A DNA stretch of 18,653 nt from Saprospiraceae bacterium (GTDB taxonomy: Bacteria > Bacteroidota > Bacteroidia > Chitinophagales > Saprospiraceae). Position numbers and translations under genes: made by a program. The DNA lies in assembly GCA_016715405.1 (NCBI GenBank), contig JADKAE010000036.1, forward strand, positions 1 to 18,653, given 5' to 3'. Positions within the stretch are counted from its first letter, which is position 1, and every line of letters begins with the position of its first letter. Shown one piece after another: positions 1-7,611 of the stretch. The notes under the pieces are model-generated. The model saw nothing but the letters and a program-made list of their open reading frames with translations. It was not told where the DNA came from and made no database searches.

Positions 1-951
1 AATTGGCTGTTTTACGTCGCCGATCAGCGAGCCCACCCAGGGGGCAAACTGGCCGTCGAGGCCGATGCTAATCGATTGCGGAACGAAACCGTATGCAAAC
101 TCGCTTGCGAGGCGGGTGTCGAGTATGAGCGCGCCGGTAGTCTCGGCAACGGTTTCAAAAGCCTCGGGCGACATAGCCTGCATACCTTTGCTCATTACTT
201 CATCAAAGCTGGTGTAGCCTTTTTTATTCATGGCCACGTTCATCGGGAAGTATGCGGGAGGCGCGGTTAGCCCTTCAGTGACAGCCGCTATAAAGTCTTC
301 GCGCGATTTCTGGCGCAAAGCATAGTTAATTTCTTTCTGGTGGCCGAGCGTATCGACAGTTTCTTTCATCATGTTTTTGCCGCAGGCAGAACCCGCGCCG
401 TGTGCCGGTAAACAATGGAGATCGTCGGGCAAAGGCATGATTTTGGACATCAGCGAGTCGTACAACATACCCGCCAGTTGTTCCTGTGTAAGGCTGGCAG
501 CTTTTTGCGCCAGGTCGGGGCGGCCTACGTCGCCGAGGAACAAGGTGTCGCCACTAAAAATAGCGTGTTCGTTGCCGTTTTCATCCAGCAGCAAATAGGT
601 GGTCGATTCCATCGTGTGGCCCGGCGTATGGAGCACTTTGATGCTGATGGCGCCAATTTTGAAGATTTCGCCGTCTTTAGCGATATGCGCTTCAAATTCG
701 GGATTGGCGTTGGGGCCGTAGATAATGGGCGCGCCCGTTTTTTTGGACAGGTCGAGGTGGCCCGAGACAAAATCTGCGTGGAAGTGCGTCTCAAATACGT
801 ATTTGATCTTGACGCCGTCGCGTTCCGCCCTATCCAGGTAGGGCTGCACTTCGCGCAGGGGGTCGATGATAGCCGCTTCTCCTTGCGACTTAATATAGTA
901 GGCGCCTTGCGCCAAACAACCGGTATAAATTTGCTCTACTGTAAACTCCAT
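1..951 (-). CDS. MBL-fold hydrolase with rhodanese domain (persulfide dioxygenase-like), 3' end outside window
   Basis: An uninterrupted reading frame of 317 codons starts at ATG 951 (MEFTVEQIYTG) and runs off the left edge with no stop. The N-terminal metallo-beta-lactamase fold has the metal motif THFHAD (H56, H58, D60), H112 in HTPGHT, D135 in GDTLFLGDVGRPD and H184 in LPAHG. H56, H112 and D135 correspond to the mononuclear iron ligands of ETHE1-type persulfide dioxygenases. GDVGRPD is typical of that group. A rhodanese-like domain starts near residue 270 (ILDTR, then a FAPWVG stretch), so this resembles the MBL-rhodanese fusions that oxidise glutathione persulfide in sulfide detoxification. 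The full protein would be about 450-470 residues. The active-site cysteine of any second rhodanese domain would lie outside the window. The family is firm; the exact substrate is inferred. Confidence 0.9.
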   Translation of the reverse strand, partial: MEFTVEQIYTGCLAQGAYYIKSQGEAAIIDPLREVQPYLDRAERDGVKIKYVFETHFHADFVSGHLDLSKKTGAPIIYGPNANPEFEAHIAKDGEIFKIGAISIKVLHTPGHTMESTTYLLLDENGNEHAIFSGDTLFLGDVGRPDLAQKAASLTQEQLAGMLYDSLMSKIMPLPDDLHCLPAHGAGSACGKNMMKETVDTLGHQKEINYALRQKSREDFIAAVTEGLTAPPAYFPMNVAMNKKGYTSFDEVMSKGMQAMSPEAFETVAETTGALILDTRLASEFAYGFVPQSISIGLDGQFAPWVGSLIGDVKQPI

Positions 952-1029
952 TGGATATTGATTTTGTTGGTGCAAAATTCAGGAGATTTGCGTGCCTCGT
1001 CAGTGATATGTGTTACAATATGGTGAAAA

Positions 1030-1057
1030 AAGGTGACAAGGCGACAAGGTGACAGGG
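1030..1057. repeat. short tandem repeat, three 8-bp units, downstream of ABC exporter
   Basis: Units AAGGTGAC, AAGGCGAC and AAGGTGAC lie at 1030-1053, followed by a partial AGGG. The array starts about 10 bases beyond the ABC gene stop, on its 3' side. It resembles the heptamer arrays elsewhere in the window in position but has an 8-bp period. Confidence 0.7.
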
Positions 1058-1063
1058 TAAAAA

Positions 1064-2878
1064 TTAAAAAGCCTGCAATTCCACCAGCTTTTGGTATTCA
1101 CCACCGTGTGAAAGTAGTTCTGCATGGGTGCCTCGCTCTACGATATGTCCTTTTCGCATTACGATGATCTCGTCGGCGTGCTGGATGGTGCTGAGCCGGT
1201 GGGCTATTACAATAGAGGTACGGTTCTGCATGAGATGGTACAGGGCATCCTGCACCAGTTTTTCTGATTCGGAATCGAGTGCCGAGGTAGCTTCGTCGAG
1301 GATGAGGATAGACGGATTTTTCAATACCGCCCGGGCAATAGTGAGGCGCTGGCGTTGCCCGCCGCTGAGTTTGCTGCCTCTGTCGCCGATGTTGGTCTGG
1401 TAGCCGTTTTCAGTGGCCATGATAAAGTCGTGCGCATGGGCAATGCGTGCGGCGCGCTCTACGTCTTCCCGCGTGGCGCCCTCCAGTCCGAAGACGATAT
1501 TATTATATATGGTGTCGTTAAATAAAATGGCTTCCTGCGACACGATGCCCATCAGCGAGCGCAGGTCGCGCAGGCGAAATTCCGCGATATTTACGCCGTC
1601 GATATAAATGCCGCCCTTGTCTACGTCATAAAAACGCGGCAGCAAGTCGACCAGCGTAGATTTGCCGGCGCCCGAAGCGCCAACCAGCGCTATAATGCGT
1701 CCTTTGGGAATGGCCAGATTGATGTCTTCCAACACGTTGCCTTCGCCTGTTTTGTATCCAAAAGTAACGTCGCGGTATTCTATTTGGTTTCAAAACCAGA
1801 AACAGGCTTTGCGTCGGGCAATTCCACTATCCTGGTTTCGGCATCAATACTTGTTCTACGCGCTGCATGGCGGCCACGCCTTTTTGGATATTATAATACG
1901 CCTTCGAAAAGGACTTGGAAGGATCTATCACATTATAAAAAGCAAAAATAAAAGTAAGGAAAGTCTCCGCACTCAGGTCGCCGGCAAATACCTGCCGGGA
2001 ACCAAACCAGAGTAAGATGGCCACGACGGCTATACCCAGGAATTCCGACAGGGGGGAGGCCAGTTCGCGCCGCCACAGCAGGCGGGTCAGCATGCGGCGG
2101 TAGGCGTCGTTGTGCACGGCAAATTTGGCGCGCTGGTAGGGCTCTGCATTAAACCCTTTGATGATACGCATGCCGCCCAGCGCTTCTTCTACTATAGAAA
2201 CCAGCACGCCCAGTCGTTCTTGCACCAACGAAGAACTCTTCTTGAGGCTTCGCCCGATGCCGCCAATGACTACGGCCGTAAAGTAGCAACATAAAGACAA
2301 AACCCGTGAGCGGCGGACTTACATACAACATAAACGCCAGCGAACCCGGAATGATGATCGGCTCGCGGAACACAACTTCCAGCATATTGAGGATGCTCGA
2401 TTCCACTTCCTGTACGTCGGCGGTGATACGCGACATGAGGTCGCCTTTGCGTTCGTCGGAGAAATACGCCAGGGGCAGGGCCAGCATTTTGTCAAATAAT
2501 TGCCGGCGAATATCCCTGATCATGCCGTTGCGCACCGGCGCCATGAAAAACAGCGAGAGATAGCGAAACAGGTTTTTCAGAAAAAACGCCCAAAATGGCG
2601 CTGCAAATAACTACCAGCGCCGATTCTTTGCCTTGTTGGGTCACCAGCAGTCCAAACTGGTAGTTGAGTGTGTCGCGGATAGCCGATATACTCCAGCCCC
2701 ATGCCGGCGCCTGAGCCATTGGCTTTGTCCGATCGAACAATACTTCGAGAAAGGGAATCAACAAAGGGATGCTGACTACCGTAAAAAGAGCCGTAAGGAT
2801 GTTGCTCGTGATATTGAGCAACACGTAGGACTTATAGCTGCGGATATACGACAAGAGTCGCCAAAAACTATTTTGCAT
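1064..2878 (-). CDS. MsbA-like ABC exporter (TMD-NBD fusion), broken by four frameshifts
   Basis: An ATP-driven half-transporter of about 600 residues with an N-terminal transmembrane domain and a C-terminal ATPase, of the lipid A/multidrug exporter class. It starts at ATG 2878 (MQNSFWRLLSYIRSYKSY) and ends at TAA 1064-1066. The ATPase has Walker A GASGAGKST, a Q-loop VSQE, signature LSGGQRQR, Walker B ILILDEATSALD and H-loop IAHRLS. The reading frame changes near 2581-2586 (A6 run), near 2285-2300, near 1845 and near 1787 (AAA). Joining the frames gives smooth homology, for example VFLKNLFRYLS across the first break and ETxIEYRDVTFGY across the last. An MsbA orthologue is normally essential and the conserved motifs are intact, so these are more likely sequence errors than decay; a true pseudogene is possible. 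The exported substrate cannot be read from the sequence. Confidence 0.88.
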
Positions 2879-2901
2879 GTACCGGTGGCGTTCAAACGGG
2901 G

Positions 2902-2909
2902 CAAAGGTA
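2902..2909 (-). promoter_or_regulatory. Bacteroidota -7 box candidate for ABC exporter
   Basis: On the minus strand this reads TACCTTTG, an exact match to the Bacteroidota -7 consensus TAnnTTTG, 24 bases upstream of ATG 2878. I see no TTTG at the expected -33 distance. Confidence 0.4.
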
Positions 2910-2955
2910 GGGGTAAAATGTTTATCTTGTTGCGAATCACTACCAATGTATCGCT

Positions 2956-4145
2956 ATGTCCGACCATTATGACTTTTTGATAGCCGGAGCAGGCATTTTC
3001 GGCCTTTCAACCGCCATCGAATTGCGCAAGCGCAAATACAGCGTAGGGTTGCTCAACCCCGATACCATTCCGCATCCGCTAGCAGCGTCAACGGATATCA
3101 AGCAAAGTGGTACGCATGGAATACGGAACAGACGAGGAGTATATGGAAATGGCCGCTTATTGTATGGACGGATGGCGCTCCTGGAATCACTTGTTTGGCG
3201 AAGAATTATACCACGAGGTGGGTTTTATTCTGGCCACCCGCAACCATTTTAGTGAGCAGGGCGATACTTTTGAAGCGGCCAGCTACCGCAAACTGTTGCA
3301 AAAAGGCTACAACCCTATTCGCCTCAACGGCAATATTGACGCGTTTTTCAGCATTTAACCCGCAAGTCTATCCCGATGGTTTTTACAATCCGACCGCCGG
3401 GTTTGTGGAGTCAGGTCGAATAATAAAGAAACTGGTCGATTACGCCGAGCAGTTGGGAGTGGTGATTCACCAGGGGCAAACGGCCCAGGTATTGGAACGG
3501 GCAGGGGGAAGATGCACGGCGGTAAGCACCCGCGAAGGCGCCAGGTTTGAAGCCGGCCATGTGGTGGTATGCGCCGGCGTGTTTACGCCCTGGCTACTTC
3601 CCGAATTGCAGCCTTACATGAAGGCCACCGGCCACCCTGTTTTTCACCTTCGGCCCAGCAACCCTGAATTATTTACTTACCCGCGGTTTGCCGTATTTGC
3701 AGCCGATATTTCGAATACCGGTTGGTACGGCTTTCCGGTACACCCCACCGAAGGTGTTGTCAAAATCGCCAATCACGGTGTCGGGGTAACGCTGCACCCT
3801 GAAAATGATGCCCGTGTGGTTAACGAGGAAGACGAGCGCAAACTTAGGAGCTTTTTGCGCGAAAGCCTGCCCGCCCTGGCTGATGATCCGATCGTGTATA
3901 CCCGCCGTTGTCTCTACACCGATACCCTCGACGGGCATTTTTGGATTGACCGCCATCCGGGCATCGAGGGACTCACGGTAGGCACAGGCGGCAGCGGCCA
4001 TGCTCTAAAAATGGGCCCTGTGCTTGGCGAGCTGATCGCCGATGCCGCTGAAGGCCGCACCCACCGTTGGTCGGCCCGCTACCGCTGGCGACATATTGAG
4101 TCTGGTAAAACACAAGAAGAAGAGGCGCGTTTTAAGGGCGATTAG
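2956..4145 (+). CDS. FAD-dependent amine oxidase of the DAO/sarcosine-oxidase family, two frameshifts
   Basis: Starts at ATG 2956 (MSDHYDFLIAGAGIFGLSTA), where AGAGIFG is the dinucleotide-binding GxGxxG loop. The conserved STDISKVVRMEYG segment near 3090-3125 appears only if one A is dropped at about 3100. A second break lies in the T5 run at about 3345-3349; dropping one T restores AFSAFNPQVYPDG. The C-terminal part contains RRCLYTDTLDGHFWID, where the Cys matches the covalent-flavin cysteine of monomeric sarcosine oxidase, and GTGGSGHALKMGPVLGELIAD, the usual second FAD-contacting motif. About 395 residues when joined, normal for the family. The likely reaction is oxidative demethylation or deamination of a secondary or N-methyl amine; the substrate is unknown. 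The TAG stop overlaps the stop of the convergent META-domain gene by four bases. Confidence 0.87.
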
Positions 4146-4579
4146 AATACAACGGTAAACACTAAATTGCCCATGTCGCCGCAATGGATTTCCAGCGTGC
4201 TACCGTCGAGCCGGTAGCTTTCACTTTTCTGAAGCCTTTCCAAAAAGCGCTGCTCCCAGTCCGAAATTCCTTCGCAATACATTTCAGTTTGCATCAGGCC
4301 GGTAACGATCAACTGGTTGCCGTTTAATTCATAATTTCCGCCAAAGCCGTTGCATCCGCCATGGCCATCCACTTTTCCCGATTGTAATCTTAGGGTTAAC
4401 TTGAGCGAATCGGGCACTTGCATGGGAGTAGGATCGACGGCAATAGTGGTGAGTCTCCAAAGCTCTGTTTCCGGTGTAACGGGGATATCCGTGGGCATGG
4501 CGTCGGGCTGACGCTGTTTGCAGGCTGAAAAAGCGAGTAGCACAAGGGCTACTGCAGTTATGATCAAATGAGGTTTCAT
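4142..4579 (-). CDS. META-domain (HslJ-like) lipoprotein
   Basis: 145 residues from ATG 4579. A lipoprotein signal peptide ends in the lipobox AFSAC with Cys20, so the protein should be lipid-anchored in the envelope. The mature part carries the META/HslJ signature: ELWRLTTI at the start, GHGGCNGFGGNYEL in the middle, then TGLMQTEMYC and a closing SYRLDGSTLEIH. HslJ-type proteins are heat-inducible envelope proteins linked to novobiocin resistance in E. coli; the role here is unknown. The stop shares the bases TTAG (4142-4145) with the convergent FAD oxidoreductase stop. The next gene upstream on this strand is another small lipoprotein. Confidence 0.87.
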   Translation of the reverse strand: MKPHLIITAVALVLLAFSACKQRQPDAMPTDIPVTPETELWRLTTIAVDPTPMQVPDSLKLTLRLQSGKVDGHGGCNGFGGNYELNGNQLIVTGLMQTEMYCEGISDWEQRFLERLQKSESYRLDGSTLEIHCGDMGNLVFTVVF

Positions 4580-4609
4580 ATAAAAATATTTTTTGGTAAA
4601 TGGGAATCG

Positions 4610-4643
4610 GGCGCCCGCAACTGCCGGGCAGTTGCGGAGCGCC
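4610..4643 (-). terminator. strong GC-rich hairpin between two lipoprotein genes
   Basis: Arms at 4610-4624 and 4628-4643 pair over 15 bp with a single bulged A (4638), leaving almost no loop. It lies just beyond the inferred stop of the lipocalin-like lipoprotein (4658) and 31 bases upstream of the META gene start. No U-tract follows immediately on either strand, so it may attenuate or protect RNA rather than terminate classically. Confidence 0.6.
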
Positions 4644-4657
4644 TGATAAAAGAGATG

Positions 4658-5099
4658 TTACTTTTTTGGTGGCCTTCACCACGAGGGGTTCATCGTCCTG
4701 GGTCATCCGCAATTCCAGTTTGTTGGAGGCGGGTAGGTCTACTTCGGCAAAATTGATTTCGCCTTCGGCAGTCATGATCACTTTTTCAGTCTCTTCGTCC
4801 ACGGTATAGGTGCCTTTGATCGAATCAATTTCCCCATCAATGTAGTTTATTTTTTGCAGGAAATTGCCTTGGGCGCCCACAAAAGCCTGGTAAGTAATGC
4901 TCGCGGAGTCAACTACGAGCCCTACGTATTCGGTGCCCCCCAGATTGAAGGAGGTAATATTCCAGGTGCCCACCAGTTGTTGCTTTAGGGTCGGAGGCGC
5001 CGGTTGCGGGTCGTCTTTTTCGCAAGCCGTGAAAGTGAACAGGGCAAATGCGGCCATGGTTACAGCCATAAATCCGGTCTTAACGATGCTCGTTTTCAT
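4658..5099 (-). CDS. lipocalin-like small lipoprotein, one frameshift near the 3' end
   Basis: From ATG 5099 the sequence gives a lipoprotein signal peptide with lipobox TFTAC (Cys26), then a Pro-rich linker and a mature domain starting LKQQLVGTWNITSFNLGG. The GTW motif near the start plus alternating short beta-like segments resemble lipocalin-like domain proteins of Bacteroidota. As read, the frame runs on to 4329, into the META gene in the wrong frame. Dropping one T from the T6 run at 4662-4667 (A6 on the coding strand) gives KATKK followed by TAA at 4658-4660. That makes a 146-residue protein ending just before the hairpin, which I take to be the real gene end. The function is unknown; the protein is probably anchored in the outer or inner membrane. 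Confidence 0.75.
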
Positions 5100-5179
5100 A
5101 ATAACAGAAGGTGTTAGTGAATAAATTAAGTTGAACCATGTAGCCGTATCTGCATATTGTTTGTCTGTTTTTTTTAGTT

Positions 5180-5207
5180 AAAAAAGGAGGGGCGTTTTAG
5201 CGCCCCT
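5180..5207 (-). terminator. rho-independent terminator reading leftward
   Basis: A perfect 7-bp GC-rich stem (AGGGGCG with CGCCCCT, 5188-5194 and 5201-5207) with a 6-base loop. On the minus strand it is followed after two bases by a T6 tract (A6 at 5180-5185). It would end transcripts coming from the T9SS cargo gene before the lipoprotein gene. Confidence 0.8.
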
Positions 5208-5290
5208 GTCGGGTGAACGCGATTCATGGGGTTTTGGAAAAGGGTGTCGTTTCGTCGGTTTTCGTTGTGCTTGTTGATACAAATATGTAG

Positions 5291-5330
5291 CCTTTCAGTA
5301 GCGTATATCAACTTATATGCTACTGAAAGG
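5291..5330. repeat. long perfect palindromic hairpin
   Basis: CCTTTCAGTAGC at 5291-5302 and its exact reverse complement at 5319-5330 form a 12-bp stem, extended by about five more pairs (one of them G-T) to a loop of about six bases. It lies 45 bases downstream of the T9SS gene stop and has no adjacent U-tract on the minus strand. It may be a processing or stability hairpin, or a repetitive palindromic element. Confidence 0.65.
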
Positions 5331-5375
5331 CCATTCCGGAATTCTGAACCGACTTTTTTTTAAGATGAACCCAAA

Positions 5376-6596
5376 TTAACGGGCGATCGCCACACGCGCG
5401 ATGCGGCTGCTACCATCGGCAGCCAGAAGGGTTAGCGAATACATGCCGGGGGGGATATTGCCCACAACTATGCGAAGTGAGGCTGCGTCTTTATTGGCTT
5501 CGACTGCGTAACGCCTGCCTTGCGCATCAAAGAGCAATATTCCGGCCACTTCAAAACCTGCCGGCAATTCCACTTGAAATTCGCCGGCGGCGGGGTTGGG
5601 ATACACGCGTAGCAATTCTCGCCCGGGAGTATCATCGAGGCCGGTTGTGCCGAACAGTATTTCACATTGCTGCTGGGTGAGTTGGTCAATTACGATCACC
5701 CTGACCAGGTCGGGCAACACAGGGATAATATCTTCAGTCCAAATCCAGCCCTCGATGGTCTCATTGGGCAACAAATTGCCGGAGCTATAGTTGGAGAAGG
5801 CTAGCGTATCGCCCTGTTCGCTGAGTATCATCAGCTTACTAGCGTGAATAGGCCAGTCGGCCTGTCCATAACTCATTTGCAGATAAAAAGTACCCGGTGA
5901 TTCAAACGACAGCGAGTCGATCTGCAGCGCATCGCAATTGATCTGGGCAATTTCGCAGTCGCCGGTAACGGGTATATCGCCGCGCCAGGCGCATATCGGG
6001 GTAAACATGTCCCAGGCCTGCGCTTCACTATAAAAAGGCATATACAAATTGCCCACACCTTCTACCAGGTCGTAGTAGGGCTGATTGCCGTTCAAAGAGG
6101 GATAGGTGCTACCCTCCCACCAGCGATAAACGGCTATACGCCGGTATGGGCCGTCGAGTAGTTGAATGGTGTCGACATGGTGTACATAAATGAGCTTGAA
6201 GTGTTCCGGATCCTGGTAATCAATATCCAGGGTGTCGCCGGTTTGCAGCGAAAAATCGTAGAGCAAATACTCGGCATAGGGAATGGTATCGTTGCCGGTA
6301 TAGCATTGCCATACTTTTTTCTCCTGCACGTCTTCTCTGAAGTAGTATAAGCTATTCTGAAAGCTCCACCCTTCGTGGTCGAAACGATACACCTTCAACT
6401 GCCGGTTTTCGACGGTGGTATCGTACAAGTAGTTGAGTTCTTTGCCCATGTTGTTATCGTACCAGCCGTTTATCCACCTAAAGCGGGTTAGCTCGAGCAT
6501 AGGGCGGTAGTCGCTTTGAGCAGTCACGAAATGCAGCGCCACAGGGCTTAGCGCCAGCGTCAGCATCAGTTGTAAGAGCGTTTGTCTTTTTGTCAT
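5376..6596 (-). CDS. secreted protein with type IX secretion C-terminal sorting domain
   Basis: 406 residues from ATG 6596 in one unbroken frame. Residues 1-27 are a Sec signal peptide (MTKRQTLLQLMLTLALSP, cleavage near VTAQ). The last 80 or so residues form a T9SS type A sorting domain: LLRVYPNPAAGEFQVELPAG, a LLFDAQGRR turn and a closing PPGMYSLTLLAADGSSRIARV. The protein is therefore expected to cross the outer membrane by the Por secretion system and be attached to the surface or released. The central 300 residues are rich in Trp, Tyr and Asp, with only a few Cys, and I recognise no enzyme motif in them. A single-gene unit is likely, with a terminator at 5180-5207. Confidence 0.88.
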   Translation of the reverse strand: MTKRQTLLQLMLTLALSPVALHFVTAQSDYRPMLELTRFRWINGWYDNNMGKELNYLYDTTVENRQLKVYRFDHEGWSFQNSLYYFREDVQEKKVWQCYTGNDTIPYAEYLLYDFSLQTGDTLDIDYQDPEHFKLIYVHHVDTIQLLDGPYRRIAVYRWWEGSTYPSLNGNQPYYDLVEGVGNLYMPFYSEAQAWDMFTPICAWRGDIPVTGDCEIAQINCDALQIDSLSFESPGTFYLQMSYGQADWPIHASKLMILSEQGDTLAFSNYSSGNLLPNETIEGWIWTEDIIPVLPDLVRVIVIDQLTQQQCEILFGTTGLDDTPGRELLRVYPNPAAGEFQVELPAGFEVAGILLFDAQGRRYAVEANKDAASLRIVVGNIPPGMYSLTLLAADGSSRIARVAIAR

Positions 6597-6713
6597 ACGT
6601 TCCGTATTTGGGATGAATAATTGTAAGGATAGGGTTCGCCCCTATTCGTAACACAAAATAACACTATTCTCCCCTCCCCCTGACAGGACAAAACGCGCAG
6701 TCTATTGCACAAT

Positions 6714-7511
6714 TCACGCTAATTTTTCACGAAAAGCGGCAGGCGTCAGTCCTGTGTGCTGTTTAAAAAAGCGATGAAAATATGCAGGGTCCTCAAAATT
6801 AAGCGAATACGCTATTTCTTTGATAGGTAATTGGGTATAAATTAATTGTCTTTTGACTTCTTCAATTAAAAAAGCCTGAATGAGTTCAGAGGCGCTTTTC
6901 CCTGTTTCACGGCGACATACGCGGTTGAGATGGGCAGCGCTAACGCATAGCTTATCGGCATAGGCGCTGGGACGAAGATGCTCGGTGTAATGATTGGCCA
7001 GCAATTGCCTGAACGAAGCCACAAGCCTGTACGTTGGCCCTGATTCGGTGGCCTGTGCTTTGCCGGCAAAGCTAGCCGCATAAGCCATGCACAATCTAAA
7101 CCAGTGCAATAACATATTTTTTGTTGCCGCTGCCGGTTTCGCGAGTAAACCCTCGCAAACGGGCTCCAAGGTGGCCCATTCTTCCGCCGACAAAGCCAGC
7201 ATGGGGGATTGAGCGAGCAAAGGCGTCTCTTCTATGGCGCCTCCGTCAAAAAGCAGGCTGAACCCTTTGTTTCCCGGTTTGCGCCTCACCATATGCACCT
7301 GACCGGCCCGCACCAGGTGGATCGCGGGCGCCGTCACTTCGTATTCCCTGAAATCGACTTCGTGCCAGGCCTGTCCTTCCTGAAAAATGAGCAGTTCGTG
7401 GTATTCGTGCCGGTGCGGTTCGTAGGCGTTGTAGTGCTGTACTTCACCCCACACGATCACGTCGAGGGCAATGGATTGCTGAGGAAGTGGATGATTGGGA
7501 ATGGTATTCAT
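6714..7511 (-). CDS. AraC-family transcriptional regulator
   Basis: 265 residues from ATG 7511. The N-terminal half is a cupin-like ligand-sensing domain (EPHRHEYHELLIFQEGQAWHEV, with the HxHxYHE metal or ligand motif near residues 33-38, and HLVRAGQVHMV). The C-terminal hundred residues form the double helix-turn-helix DNA-binding domain. The first HTH lies around PSAYADKLCVSAAHLNRVCR and the second around PIKEIAYSLNFEDPAYFHRF, ending FKQHTGLTPAAFREKLA as AraC proteins do. The effector is unknown. It stands alone between a T9SS cargo gene and the S46 peptidase gene, all on the same strand, so it could regulate either neighbour, but nothing in the sequence proves this. Confidence 0.93.
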   Translation of the reverse strand: MNTIPNHPLPQQSIALDVIVWGEVQHYNAYEPHRHEYHELLIFQEGQAWHEVDFREYEVTAPAIHLVRAGQVHMVRRKPGNKGFSLLFDGGAIEETPLLAQSPMLALSAEEWATLEPVCEGLLAKPAAATKNMLLHWFRLCMAYAASFAGKAQATESGPTYRLVASFRQLLANHYTEHLRPSAYADKLCVSAAHLNRVCRRETGKSASELIQAFLIEEVKRQLIYTQLPIKEIAYSLNFEDPAYFHRFFKQHTGLTPAAFREKLA

Positions 7512-7549
7512 GGGTATTGGGTGGTCATTTATACAGCAATATAAAGCAA

Positions 7550-7577
7550 GAAGGGCCGCGAAACATCGCAGCCCTTC
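7550..7577 (-). terminator. hairpin after the S46 peptidase gene
   Basis: GAAGGGC at 7550-7556 pairs with GCCCTTC at 7571-7577. The stem continues through GCGA/TCGC after one C-A mismatch, leaving a 4-base loop. It lies 35 bases beyond the peptidase stop and before the AraC start. The tract after it on the minus strand is only moderately T-rich. Confidence 0.6.
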
Positions 7578-7611
7578 CTGTTTAAGCTTGTTTGTCGTAA
7601 ATATGACCGGA

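Noticed and set aside
415..1026. 203-codon plus-strand open frame
   Set aside because: Antisense to the MBL-rhodanese gene, which has clear metal-binding motifs; the plus-strand product has no recognisable domain.
2925..2935. TATCTTG as a -7 box for the FAD oxidase
   Set aside because: One T short of TAnnTTTG; it could be a read error but cannot be supported as it stands.
4329..5099. 256-codon minus-strand frame that appears to fuse the lipocalin-like lipoprotein with part of the META gene region
   Set aside because: The extra part is out of frame with the META lipoprotein and passes through the hairpin; one base in a T6 run explains the run-on.
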